The notes below the pieces were generated by a model. It was not told the DNA's origin. It did no database searches and saw nothing but the letters and a program-made list of their open reading frames with translations. A program made the translations under genes and the position numbers. A DNA stretch of 64,000 bases from Synanceia verrucosa (lineage: Eukaryota > Chordata > Actinopteri > Perciformes > Synanceiidae). The DNA lies in contig CM056570.1 of assembly GCA_029721515.1 (NCBI GenBank), positions 6,314,601-6,378,600 of the forward strand, given 5' to 3'. Shown here piece after piece: positions 39,329-50,164 of this stretch. The first letter of the stretch is position 1; every line of letters starts with the position of its first letter.

Positions 39329-42199
39329 GTAAGTAACCTTGTCCTCGGATACCTCCCTCTCCTGTTCTGGTTGTGCCTCGCCTGCGCGCGGTGGGCGGAA
39401 AAAAATAAACAAATCAAACATCACGAACGGAGGAAATTTATTCCGCCGATCAACAGCTAATCATATCTATAAGCGACATTATTTGCTCTGTTTTCGCTCC
39501 CCTCTGTTCTTGGTGTGTGGATGAGAGTTTGCGTGAGCAATCCGTGTTGTTGTTTTTTTTTTTTTTTTTTTGCGAGGATGGTTTGTGGACCGTAGCCCAG
39601 CCTTCCTCATGAAAGCGGAGATCGAGTTGATTTGCAACTTTTCAAAGTAAGTTTGGGAAGCTGTGTTTGGCAACAAACATGAGTTGAATATGGACCTGAA
39701 CTGACATTTGGCTGAGTTTGACCTCCTGTGCGCATTTGGAAACCGTAAATTTGCTGTTAACCTCATACTGTCTTTGTCCTGCGGGTTTAATCTTATTCCA
39801 ACTCCTCTGTCATGACTTTTTATTCACACAAAATCCTTATCGGGTACTCAGTCTGCTTGTCAGTCCTCCTCTTTTGTGGATTTGCTGTCTATCTTCTGCG
39901 GCAGCACTTTTGGAGAACTGTGAAAAAAGCCCTGTCGGTATATTGTTGAGTGCGAAACTCTCTCTTTTGATATACTGTAGTTTGTCTACTGACCGTCAAA
40001 AGTGCGAAAACCATTCAGACCTTTATTCTTTTTTATCATTTTACATCCTATATGCTGTTTAACTCCCTAAACGTTACAGAAACTGTATACTATTATCATT
40101 AAGTTTCACTTCACCGATTTATGTTTCACTTTTTGTTATATCAGCCGAAATGTTGAAAGCTTTTAGGGCTTCAAAAATATTAGAGGGTTGGAAGTTTAAA
40201 GGGACGAGAGAACAGCAGCTCGTTGTTGATGTGGGTTCACAGCTTGAAATTGTTGAAAGGGTTTTTTTTTTACCAGAGAGAGAGAGGGCGAAAGTGCGCA
40301 TGGGCAATGGGAGACAGGTGCGCCGTCGGAAAAGACAGGTGCTGGTGACTATTTCAAGCTCATTGTTAAGATCATGAGGCGATCCAGTCAAGGGTTTTTT
40401 GTCTTGGATATGTATCACCGCTTATCTGAACTGCTGGATGTGGCTGTCAAGACTTGGGCCAAAGCCATTTATCAAAAGGGGGTTTATTTTAGAATAATCT
40501 CATTAATATAATGCATTTTAAGAAGGAAAAACATTTTACCAAGCCTGTTTTCCTCTACATTTTGAAATTTACAAAGAAATGTCAATTCACGAAATTAAAC
40601 TGCCAGTCTATGTCACTTGTGTGGAGCATTAATGTCTAACAAAGTGTGTGTATGCAGTGTAAATGTGTCTGTGAGAAAAGAGCTGTTTTATTTTATTTTG
40701 TAAATTATTGTTATCACATGCAGTGATAATGTAAAGTTCATATGATTAACATTTAGTTACAGCGAGCAAATAATGAGTTGAAATCGCACTGGTTTTCCCT
40801 GCTGTTTGCCCTTCACTGAAACTGAGCCTTCAGATTAGACGTCTTTATTGTCTCAGAATATCAGAGCAAAATTAAACAGTCATTTGACTTTTTGTTTTAG
40901 GAATTCAAAATTTGTGTAGCTACTTTGCAGACCTATCTTAAGGTTTGCCTAATTTGATGTAATTTCAGTATATTTGCAACCTGTAAAATGAAAGGCAAAG
41001 AAAACCCACTACAGTCGTATTTTATTATTTTTCACTGAGCCACTTTGAGGCTTAATAACGGCTGGTGTGTTCCTAAAGAGTGTAAAAAGGAATAAATTGC
41101 ACCACTTGCTGTTAAGAAAACATCAAATTTATACATTTAAAAACATAACAAATAATTTAATTTTTTTAAAGAGAGGCAGATGGATTAAATTGTTTTGATA
41201 ATATCACCACATTTGTGATTGGATGCATCTGATATGGCTCTGACTGCCACCACTGCTTACATAGCAGTATTGATGCAGGCCTGTACTGACAAAACGTTTT
41301 GCTTTCAGAGGGGCATTAGGGTTTTTGTAAGAGCGCTTTAAGGTGCTCCTTGCCAGAGTTGACCCTTGTGACCTATTCATTTGAGCAGAATTAACTGCCC
41401 TTGCCAGATGAAAAGACAAACAAAAAAACAGAGAAGTGAGCTCACGCTGGCACGAAAATCAATAGGCCTATTTTGTTTTTCTTTTATGTGTCACTCACCC
41501 TATTGCTTAGGATATGATGGCCATATTGATTGATGTGAACGCAGGCGTTACATTTTCACTTACACAATTTACACAATATGTAAACATGCTTCAAATTAGA
41601 ATATTTTGTTGAATTGATGAAACAATCACTCATGTAACAGGAGTTAAGAATATAGGATTTATAAATATGGGTATACATCTAATATTCCCCTTGTGCACTA
41701 CTTTTTTAGACACTCTTAACCCTATATTTAATTTTATTTTGTCCGTTAATAGCTCCTATGTTGGCTCACACCACACAAAAATGTAAATGAGGACAAGTAC
41801 TTAAGTAATTATCATAATTTTATGCAGCTTTGTGTTCCGTGGGAACTGGTTCAGTGTCGCGCAGCGTGTAACAGGGGACAGGATAAAATGTAGGACTTTG
41901 CCCTGGAATGTCGAGCCAAGGCCTAATTCTGACCCCATCTTGCCTGTTCCCTTTACCCCTCTGCCACTGGTCGTTACTGCCTATATATAATCATGGACGT
42001 GTCTGTCTTTCAGAAACATATTAGCAGGAATTGACTGTTTGACACAGACCTTTCCAGCTAACAACGCGATTCTCTCAAGGTTTATTCATTTTAATTGTGT
42101 CAGAAACAAGTGAACAAGTCCTGTCTGAGTGAATGACTAAAATACTGAAAATATTTTTCACTTTGGTGAGTCATGCATCTGTGATTTTTCTGCCCTCAG
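39329..42199 (+). other. prox1: prox1 intron 1 (U2-type)
   Basis: The intron runs from the GTAAGT donor to the ctgccctcag acceptor, 2,871 bp. It is AT-rich unique sequence. Visible contents are a T19 run at 39553-39571 and a short GA run near 40277. No long dinucleotide arrays, coding sequence or clear transposon were seen. Confidence 0.65.
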
Positions 42200-42265
42200 C
42201 TACTCGGAGGATTGGATCCTAGAGGACTGGGTTTGTGGGATATGGCCCAATAGCAGCAGCCCGTG
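42200..42265 (+). other. prox1: prox1 exon 2, 5' UTR part with a minimal upstream ORF
   Basis: The acceptor tttttctgccctcag ends at 42199. The 66 nt before the start codon include ATG GCC CAA TAG at 42242-42253, a three-codon upstream ORF. It has G at -3 and G at +4, which is a good initiation context. It stops 12 nt before the main ATG, which itself has G at -3 but C at +4. Confidence 0.8.
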
Positions 42266-44281
42266 ATGCCGGACCATGACAGCGACTCCCTCCTGAACAG
42301 ACAGACCAAGCGAAGACGTGTGGACATTGGTGTTAAGAGGACCGTGGGCAGCACAGCCTCCTCCACAGCAGCAGCCACAACAACAACCACTGATAACATT
42401 GCTCGCGCCAAAGCAGCCATTTTCAGTGCCATGAACTCTCTGAGCTCCCACTCTCACCACGGATCAGACACCGACTCCATGGAGTGCTCTGTAGTACAGC
42501 CACATGGTGGACCTGGCGTTGTGTCAGCCAGTGACAGTGAGTCCAAATCCAATGTGCTCCGAAAGCTACTGAAGAGGGCCAACTCGTACGAGGACACCAT
42601 GATGCCCTTCCCTGGCACCACCATTATCTCCCAGCTTCTCAAGAATAACATGGCTAAAAATGGAGGAGGACCCGAGAGAGGAGAACGAGGGGACAGAGGT
42701 GACAGAGTGGATGTCAGCTTTCCTGGATCAGGGCTCTCCAATGCAAGTTCAGATGCTCCCCAGGAGGATGCTTGTAGTAACTCCTCCCATGATAGCACCC
42801 CTCAAGAGTGCTTGTCACCCTTTGGTCGTCCTCCCGGCTTGGCCACTTTTGATATTGAACGTCTCAATGATGAACACCTGCGTGCCAAGCGAGCCCGCGT
42901 AGAGAACATTATACGTGGTATGAGCCACTCACCCAGTGTGGTGGTACCTGTTGCTTCCCGTCACGAGCGTGACCATGAGATGGATGGCGACCGTGAGATG
43001 GATCTAGACTGCCCACCCCCTCAGTCTCAGCAGCAGGCCCCCAGCAGCCCACGGGGAGGTGAGGTGTGCAGCAGTAGCAGCCGAGAGAACAAGCGTAAGC
43101 AGCGACTGCCTCAGCAGCAGCAGCAGAGCTTTACCCAGCTAGTGTGCCAGAGGAAGGAACAGAAGCAGGAGGAGCGACGGCAACTAAAGCTGCAGCTGGA
43201 GGACATGCAGAAACAGCTACGCCAGCTGCAGGAGAAGTTCTTTCAGATCTATGACTCAACCGACGACTCGGAACACAACGACCTCCACAATGAACTACAC
43301 AATGACATAGGAAACATGTCTGAGGACAGCCCAGCCCGGTCCGACACTGGCAACGATGACCGGGGTGGAGATGACTTGCGCAACTCTGACAATGAGATGT
43401 CTGACCTGGACCCGGGCCATTTCCTGGACAGAGCGCGGGCATTGCTTCAGGAGCAGGCCTTGCTGGCTGACAGAGAGAAGCCAAGAAGAGAGGGGCTCAG
43501 TCGGAGCAAAGCTCAGGGAGGTCCGGGCTCCTCCATGCATGCTGAAGGTAAACAACTGGCAGAAACACTGAAGCAGGAACTCAATTCAGCCATGACCCAG
43601 GTGGTGGACACAGTGGTTAAGGTGTTTGCCAAGCCGCCACGCCCCACACCCCAGCAAGCGTTCCCCTCACTTTCCATACCTCCTGAAAGATTCCCCACTG
43701 CCGTCAATGGAGACAACCCCAACTTCCACACTGCCAACCAGAGGCTTCAGTGCTTTGGCGACGTCATCATTCCCAATCCACTAGACTCGTTCGCCAGTAT
43801 GCCCGGGATGCCAGGTCCCACCAATGACCAAACTGAGGCGATTCCCTTGGTAGTGAGGAAGACACCCAGTGAGCACCACCATCACCACCACCAGTCCTCA
43901 GCCGTGGGTGCCCATGGCGGGCACCACCACCCTGTCCTTCACCCTTCCTCGCTCTCTGCCTCCATGGGCTTCAGCCCCCCCTCCTTTAGACACCCTTTTC
44001 CACTGCCTCTCATGGGCTACCCTTTCCAGAGTCCCCTTGGTGGGCCCACAGGTGGCTACCCAGGCAAGGACCGTTCCTCTCCAGACTCCATGGACCTGTC
44101 CAGGGAGACCACCAGCCTGAGGACCAAGATGGCATCAGGTCACCACCTGGGGCATCACCATCGCTCTTGTTCACCGGCGCACCCTGGCAGCACAGCCGAG
44201 GGACTTTCCCTGTCCCTCATCAAGTCCGAATGCAGTGACCTCCAGGACATGGCTGACATCTCACCCTACTCAGGCAGCAAC
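42266..44281 (+). CDS. prox1: Prospero homeobox protein 1, coding part of exon 2 (residues 1-672)
   Basis: This exon encodes the long N-terminal regulatory part of PROX1, a nuclear homeodomain-class transcription factor known in vertebrates for lymphatic endothelial, lens, liver and neural fate. Visible in order: a start resembling mammalian PROX1 (MPDHDS) with a basic nuclear-localisation stretch KRRRVDIGVKR (15-25); two nuclear-receptor boxes, LRKLL (98-102) and ISQLL (121-125); the conserved block EHLRAKRARVENIIRGMSHS (about 203-222); a poly-Gln/charged coiled-coil-like segment (283-328); the conserved block QRLQCFGDVIIPNPLD (492-507); a His6 run (537-542); and IKSE (652-655), which fits a sumoylation consensus. 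The start at 42266 is the first ATG after an in-frame TAG at 42251-42253. The frame is open past 44281, but the protein stops matching PROX1 there and a U12-type donor follows. The segment is longer than in mammalian PROX1 because of low-complexity insertions. Paralogue (prox1a or prox1b) is not resolved. Confidence 0.97.
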
Positions 44282-44290
44282 GTATCCTTT
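44282..44290 (+). other. U12-type 5' splice site (GTATCCTTT)
   Basis: A nine-base exact match to the minor-spliceosome donor consensus directly follows the last PROX1-matching codon of exon 2. Confidence 0.85.
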
Positions 44291-46279
44291 AAAAAATGGA
44301 TGGTTTGTGAGAGTGTGTATGTTTTGAGGGGGTTGAAAGGCAGTAGTAAGTGATTGTGTATGATGGTGACGCTGATGTTTCAACTTTGTGTTGTAGTTCA
44401 GACCAGCTCATACCTGCGTAAGCCAGATAAAAATCAGATTTCAGGCGGTAAGTCCCCGTAGGGACAGGTGTGAATCGTTGCATTTGAACCACAAAGCGTT
44501 AAAAATCAAATCTTTTTTATCCTGTTTGAAACTAGCCTAAGAAACTGAGAAATTGTTGATGAATCACTTTTCCTCCCACTGCTGTTCTCCATTGTACTGC
44601 ATTGTTGTATTTATTTTTATACTCATACTTCTTCCTTCTCACAGCACAGCCTTTTCTTCCATCTTCAATCCTAAGTGCTTTAAAAGCTCTCTTGTCACAT
44701 ATCACTTACTCACAAAGATTAGGTCCCCATGACATTTACTGCCCCATTCCTTTTTATAAAAATGGCCTGAAAGAACAAGGAGGGAGATAGCGTCCTGAAA
44801 CTTGGCACACAATGGTGTTATATAGCCTCCCTTATAGTTTAACCCCGATGTGCCCCAATCATGCCCTACGGATAAAGAGGCTATCCCCTATGGGAGGCTC
44901 AAATTGAGTCCCCTGGGGACTCAGGACTAATAGCTTAAACAGATATTCAGTCCCTTCTCTGTTTCCCTGATACCTCCTTAGTTCCGAAGTATTCAACACC
45001 CCTTAACCCTTATGAAAGTTTGATTCGTGCTGCGCTGGTCGTCCTTACAAAGCCTCCAAAGTCTCCAAGTCATTAACATTTATTACATGTTTAAGAAAGT
45101 AATCCATCATTTTTTATCTGTTGTGGTGTTATTAGTTAACTAAATTTGTATATTTATCACTTTGGATGCCTTGTTTTTGTGAGCCTAGCCTTTTTCCGAG
45201 TATGCGTGTGTGTCTTTGTGTGTGTGTGTGTCACAAAAGGTTCGCCTGAGGACTCAGTAAAGATGTATATTTATGATTGCTTGTGTTTTCTCTTGTGTTC
45301 CTCTTATCATCCATCGCTGTTGTAAAAAGCCCACAATCATTGTCGTTTCTTTTCCCTTTTTTTCATTTCATAAAGATCTGTCAACAGCCCAGGGGGCCCT
45401 TCGGCTGTTGCTTGGCAGCCAAATACTTCTTTTTTTGTTTTCCCTCCCTGCAAACCCCCCACCCCCACCCCCCGTCTTTTCTTTGAAGCAGACGTTAACA
45501 GGTGTTTGCAGCGAGCTGTTTATCTTTCATTACCTCGCCTTGTCTTGTCTTCTGACCCAAGGGTGAACGCTTTCCAGAGATCCATAATCCTTTGCTTCTG
45601 CGGTCTCCCGATGGAGGGATGAAAAGAGAAAAGGGAGAGAGAGAGACATGCGGAGACTGAGAGAAAGTACAAAACAATCAAACAATAACCACATATGCCA
45701 GATGCTGTGGCTTTCATTGTAGCATTTAGAAACTCAGGGCATGAACTGATGTAGTCCCCTAAATGCAAAGAATAGACAGAACAACATTGTCTATTGACAT
45801 GTATTAATGTTTCATTTTTGATTGTACCACAACAAAGTTTGGCATTCACAATATATATACATAATTTATTAAAATTAGTGTGGCATTTATGACTCTTTGT
45901 TTATAGCTGGTTGCACTGATGTAGATTTTTTTTAAAAAAATAATTCTCTAGCTGTGTATTTTTTGTCACCTCAGAAGCCAGAGACAGCTTGTCAGACATT
46001 TTGCGAGGTGTGTTCAAGTTCACCAGCTCGCCGCAGTGTTGCGGAGCAGATGGCTGCTATCAATTTCCTCATTTGTTCTCAGTCCGACTCCAAATATTCT
46101 TGTCCTTACACCTGGAATTAGGAAATGGAGCAGCTATTTTCCTCTCATGACTTTCGGTTTTGGGGATGTGTCGTGAGAATGATGATGTCTTGTCAGATGT
46201 GGCAGGCGAACAGTGGGCCAGCTGGTATGAGTGCACCATCATGACAAAATAATAGCCTTGCACGCCACCCCTAAGTCCA

Positions 46280-46510
46280 ATCACAATTACATTTGCAAGC
46301 TGTGAGTGAATTGGAGATGAAAATGCCTCATCAGGAGATATGAAGCTTCTTAATTGTCATCTGAAGGGAGGTTATATTGTGTTTATGGCTGGAGAGGTAA
46401 AAACCTTGGCGTCTTTGTTTTAAAATCATTTTTAATTTCAGTGATAAGGGGAAAGCGATGCTAATCCTAATTGAAAAAGCAAAAACAAATTAATCTAAGT
46501 GTAAGTGCAC
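46280..46510. promoter_or_regulatory. Candidate conserved non-coding element in intron 2
   Basis: The block is high-complexity and AT-rich, with CTTCTTAATTGTCATCTG, GATGCTAATCCTAATTGAAA and CAAATTAATC. Clustered TAAT cores and absence of repeats resemble developmental-gene enhancers. No alignment was available. Confidence 0.3.
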
Positions 46511-47534
46511 AGCTTTCACAGCAAACAAATCCCACCTTGCCTTACTGAGAAAGAGCTCTCTTTCCCTGTCTCTGCCGGTCCCTCGCTCTGTCTGAGGAGC
46601 CATTGTATCGCCTCCACTTGGAGCAGATGGTGTGGTGTGGAGAGTGAAGTGCTGCTCTTTTGGCCAGGCCTGACAGAGTAACACCAGTCTGCCAGGGTTT
46701 CCCCCACAAGACCCTCGCTGCGTATACAACTAACTCTCACTCTCTCTCTCTCTCTCGCTGAATCAGACAAAGTAGACAGGGTTTTTAAAGAGCCAACCCA
46801 GTGTGGTTCAGTATTTGCTGGCTTTGCCGTGTAACCCTGAGGCCAAGGGCAATCCAATCTAGCAGCTGATGCCTTCTTCCCACTCTATAGTTACAGCTAC
46901 ATCTGGACACTTGACTGATTTTAACGATCACAGCCACCCCTGTAGATCATAAATAATGCCAAGCAATGTATTTTATCCACTCGAGTGTAAACAGTCTTCA
47001 TGAAAACTTGAGGTTGTATCTTCTGTGTAATTTAAAGCCTCTCCTTAATGAAAACCCTGCTTGAAACAGCCTGAGGTTTTAACATGCACACCCCCCACCA
47101 TCCCTGTTCCCTTTTCAATGTCTTATCCTCCAGATTGATATTATCAGATGCATTATACGGCCGTTAATTCACCATGGAAATGGCTTGGGCCGTTCGGTGG
47201 CGCAGATGTGTTTCAGTCCCCCATCACTGGCTGAGTCCAAAGCCTCAGAGCCCCTCTTCTCCTTCTCCTCCTCCTTCTTTTGCTCCTCCAAGGGTTTGGC
47301 AGCAGCAGCGAGGCTGGGGGGTAGGGGTGGAGCAGAGGGAGGAGGAGGGGGATGTAATTGAAGGTTGGAACCACACTATCCCTCAAGGTGCCCCCACCAG
47401 CCCATCTCCATCCTCTCTGCTGTTCAATCCAGGCGATCCATTAGGAAAACAAGGCCTCTGACATGTAGTGTATATGGCCTGTGTGAGCGCAAGAAGGTTT
47501 TTCATGTCTGAGACCATCTTCTGGACCTTGTTTT

Positions 47535-47870
47535 GTCACAGATATGACGCCAATATCAGACAGTCATATTCAGGCTTGGCATGTGTTGTCGCCAAGCCAT
47601 TAGGCCTTTTTGCCCGTCACTGGCGTTAACCGCTGTCTTTGTCTGTGATATGCAAATGTCTCCTTTTTTCTTCCTTCTTTTTTTGGGCGGAGGTTAGTGC
47701 AGGGTGTAGGCAAAGGCGTTTGCTTGCTTTGACTGTGAAATGAGCCTCCTTATGTAAAAGCATCGGCTGTAGTGCTGGCCAGCGTTTTATTTACCGTGAC
47801 GCTCTCACACCTGATACGGACGATGCTAATTGCAAGCAAATGGTTTTGCTTTGGTGCACTGTCTTCAGCC
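47535..47870. promoter_or_regulatory. Candidate conserved non-coding element with a POU octamer, intron 2
   Basis: It contains an exact octamer ATGCAAAT (47650-47657), a second octamer-like TTGCAAGCAAATGG near 47830, a GATGCTAATTG element, and paired GGCTTGGCATG/CGCCAAGCC NF1-like half sites near 47573-47598. The block ends about 180 bp before exon 3. Confidence 0.3.
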
Positions 47871-48030
47871 CCCCAGCAACTCATGCCTGAAAGGAAATTT
47901 GGTTATCCTTCATCCAAATGTTGACTTCTTGCCTATTCTTACAGCCAATTGTTGGCATGTTTGTACTGTACATATATAGTCACATTTGCTTGATCTACAA
48001 TAAGTTGGTTCCTCCAAGACAATTGTTATC

Positions 48031-48039
48031 GTCCTTAAT
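48031..48039 (+). other. U12-type branch-site candidate (GTCCTTAAT)
   Basis: The core CCTTAA is intact. The distance to the 3' AG is within the 10-20 nt typical of U12 introns. The first and last bases deviate from TTCCTTAAC. Confidence 0.7.
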
Positions 48040-48054
48040 GGCAGCAATTTGCAG

Positions 48055-48162
48055 ATCCAAGAGGGTCTCTCCCCCAATCATCTGAAGAAGGCCAAGCTCA
48101 TGTTTTTCTACACCCGCTACCCAAGCTCCAATATGCTCAAGATGTTCTTCTCTGATGTCAAG
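48055..48162 (+). CDS. prox1: prox1 exon 3, start of the homeo-Prospero domain (36 codons)
   Basis: The exon is 108 nt, phase 0 at both ends. It encodes a peptide starting IQEGLSPNHLKK and containing KLMFFYTRYPSSNMLK, which is the N-terminal part of the homeo-Prospero DNA-binding domain and nearly identical to vertebrate PROX1 as I know it. The acceptor is AG at 48053-48054 and the donor is AAG|GTAAGT, a canonical U2 site. The upstream acceptor lacks a polypyrimidine tract and has a U12-type branch motif. The exon ends in SDVK, the usual vertebrate exon boundary before FNRC. Confidence 0.96.
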
Positions 48163-49149
48163 GTAAGTCCAAGCATGCTCTTCCTCTTCACCCCATTTTA
48201 ATTTTCAACCTTTGCCAATGTCTTTTATTTTTTACTTTAATACACATTTCTGTTCCTGCTACTTTCAAACTCATTTGTTGTACATCATCTTCTTGAGATG
48301 CTGACTTCTTTCAAATGTAACTATTGTAAAGATGGGTAACGCTCCAGTGCCACATTTCTTACTTGTATTTGTCAGAACACCTTCTTTAAAAGAGGACCTT
48401 AAGTTATTAAATGCGATGCGCCATCTGAGAACACTGTATGCTTGTCTATTTTGAAATGAGGCCTCCTCCCCTCCCTAAGTTATGGTTTTATGCAAAAGAT
48501 GTAAGAAGAGGAAGTCGAATGGGTTTACATGAGGGAGCTGAAGAGCCTATGAGTATTAGCGGGATGAGTAATAGAGGGGTGGAGAGGGCAGCAAGGAATA
48601 TGGAGCCTAGAGACGGAGGAGTGGTTATCTGAGCAGGTGTAGGGAGGATGGTTCGGTAGAGGGAGGGGAGATAAGAGCGAGTCCGTTTAGGGAACACGGT
48701 GAGGATGAGCGTTGGCTCTGTTGGGAGTTTAATGAAGGAAATTTGGAAAACAAAGCACAATATGTAAGCTGCACAAAAAAACAAGAACAACAACACAATG
48801 GCCGTTGTGGTGTGCAGAGCCCGGGTTTGTTTGTGTGGTTGTTGTTGTGTGTGCGTGTCCCTCTCTGACCATACGGAGGGGTAAACACTGTGACATATCC
48901 AGGCCATCTTATTCAAATTAGAAGATAAAGGTCCCCTTTTTCCCAGCTGCCCCATTTTGGATGCCGTCACCACCAACCTCGACTCGTGGCTCTTGTGATT
49001 TTCTCCCGGCTTGTCATTGGTCAGGTTGAAAAGTGGGTAGGCACCTGTGAATGTTGATTCATTACAAAACTCAATATTAAAGCATCCCACTGATTTGACA
49101 TCGGTGTTATCTGCCATTAAACACTTGAACACAAATGTTAAATAAGATC

Positions 49150-49740
49150 TGAACCACTTAGTTTCACTGACTAATCACTCCCAGGGAGGTGTCCGCATCA
49201 GATACTTAAACAAGGTCAAGATAGTTAAGGGGATTATGAGTCACATTAGTTTGTTTTCGTTTTCGGCGGAGGACAATGGACTCAAGCTGTAAGTTAGTAG
49301 ACATGTATGGGAATGAGACTGACGATCTAATTAGATGCAGCCACGATGGCCTCTTAGCGAGTGGCTGTCCTCAGACAAAAGTCTTAAAGGCTAATCAGGT
49401 CTCGACTAATCAAATCTTGACTGTCAAGAATCTAATGAACGTGGGAAGTGGGTTGCCCTAACGACCTGGGGACGCTGTTGCTGTTGTTCCCCTCGATTAA
49501 GCTCCTTTTCAGACTATTGTGACTTTTTTTTTTTGACTTTTAGTGTTTATGAAATGTTTTGACAGATACCATTGTTAGTGCCGCTAATGACAGCCTGTAG
49601 TCTGTATCACCCCACTAGCTTTAAGATGTCTCATTATGACTGCAGATATTGTTTTGATTAAGGATGAGTAATTAATGCAGATTAATACACAGATTAAGTA
49701 AAGATATTAAGTCAATTAATAAAGTTAGAAAATGTTATTG
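49150..49740. promoter_or_regulatory. Candidate homeodomain-rich regulatory region, intron 3
   Basis: It contains a 12-bp perfect palindrome ATCTAATTAGAT (49325-49336), ACAAGGTCAAG (nuclear-receptor half-site type, near 49210), GGCTAATCAGG and GACTAATCAAATC, and further on GAGTAATTAATGCAGATTAA with repeated GATTAA words (49650-49700). Confidence 0.35.
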
Positions 49741-50164
49741 TTTTTTTTAAAGAGAGTGTGTGTACTGTATATTAATTATAGGCTGTTTGGACCTCATTTG
49801 TTCCTCACACACACACACACACACCTTGCTGTCTTTATCTGTGGCTCTGTTAGCGACAAGCTTCAGTATTTGGGCCAGTCATGTGCTGTGTGGAGTAGCG
49901 GAGGTCAGAAGGGTTTTCCCTTTTCTATATGTCATTCCTTCTCTTTTCTTTTTTTCGCTGATGGTGTGGCATGGTATGTGTGCCTCGGTGGGGCCGGGGC
50001 AGAAAGAAAAGCCAGTCGCTGGATTTGAGTCGCCGCAGTAACAAAAGCCCAGGGCCGCTTTTTGTGTGCAGTCAGCCAATAGGCAGCCGGAGATTATCTC
50101 CCACAATTCACCCCTGCGAAAACAGGAAACGTTGGAAAGCCCTGATGACTGTGAAGGGGCTTAT

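Larger units (their letters stand above)
44282..48054 (+). other. prox1: prox1 intron 2, U12-type (minor spliceosome) GT-AG intron
   Basis: The intron is 3,773 bp, phase 0. The donor is AAC|GTATCCTTT, a perfect match to the U12-class 5' splice site (RTATCCTTT) and a poor match to the U2 consensus. The 3' end (cagcaatttgcag) has no pyrimidine tract, and GTCCTTAAT at 48031-48039 matches the U12 branch consensus TTCCTTRAC at seven of nine positions, with its second A 16 nt before the splice point. The exon boundaries are fixed independently by the protein match (SGSN | IQEGLSP). The intron also contains GTAAGT donors at 44346 and 44448 and several candidate conserved blocks. Confidence 0.85.

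Noticed and set aside
42263..42265. GTG as an alternative first codon of prox1
   Set aside because: Vertebrate PROX1 starts MPDHDS, which corresponds to the ATG at 42266; GTG initiation is not expected here.
44282..44353. Continuation of the exon 2 reading frame for 23 more codons
   Set aside because: The protein stops matching PROX1 exactly at the GTATCCTTT donor, and the homeo-Prospero domain resumes in frame at 48055, so this is intron read-through.
48488..49132. 215-codon open frame on the minus strand of intron 3
   Set aside because: No recognisable domain, hydrophobic and Pro/Thr-rich composition, and it lies opposite an intron of a well-supported gene; most likely chance.
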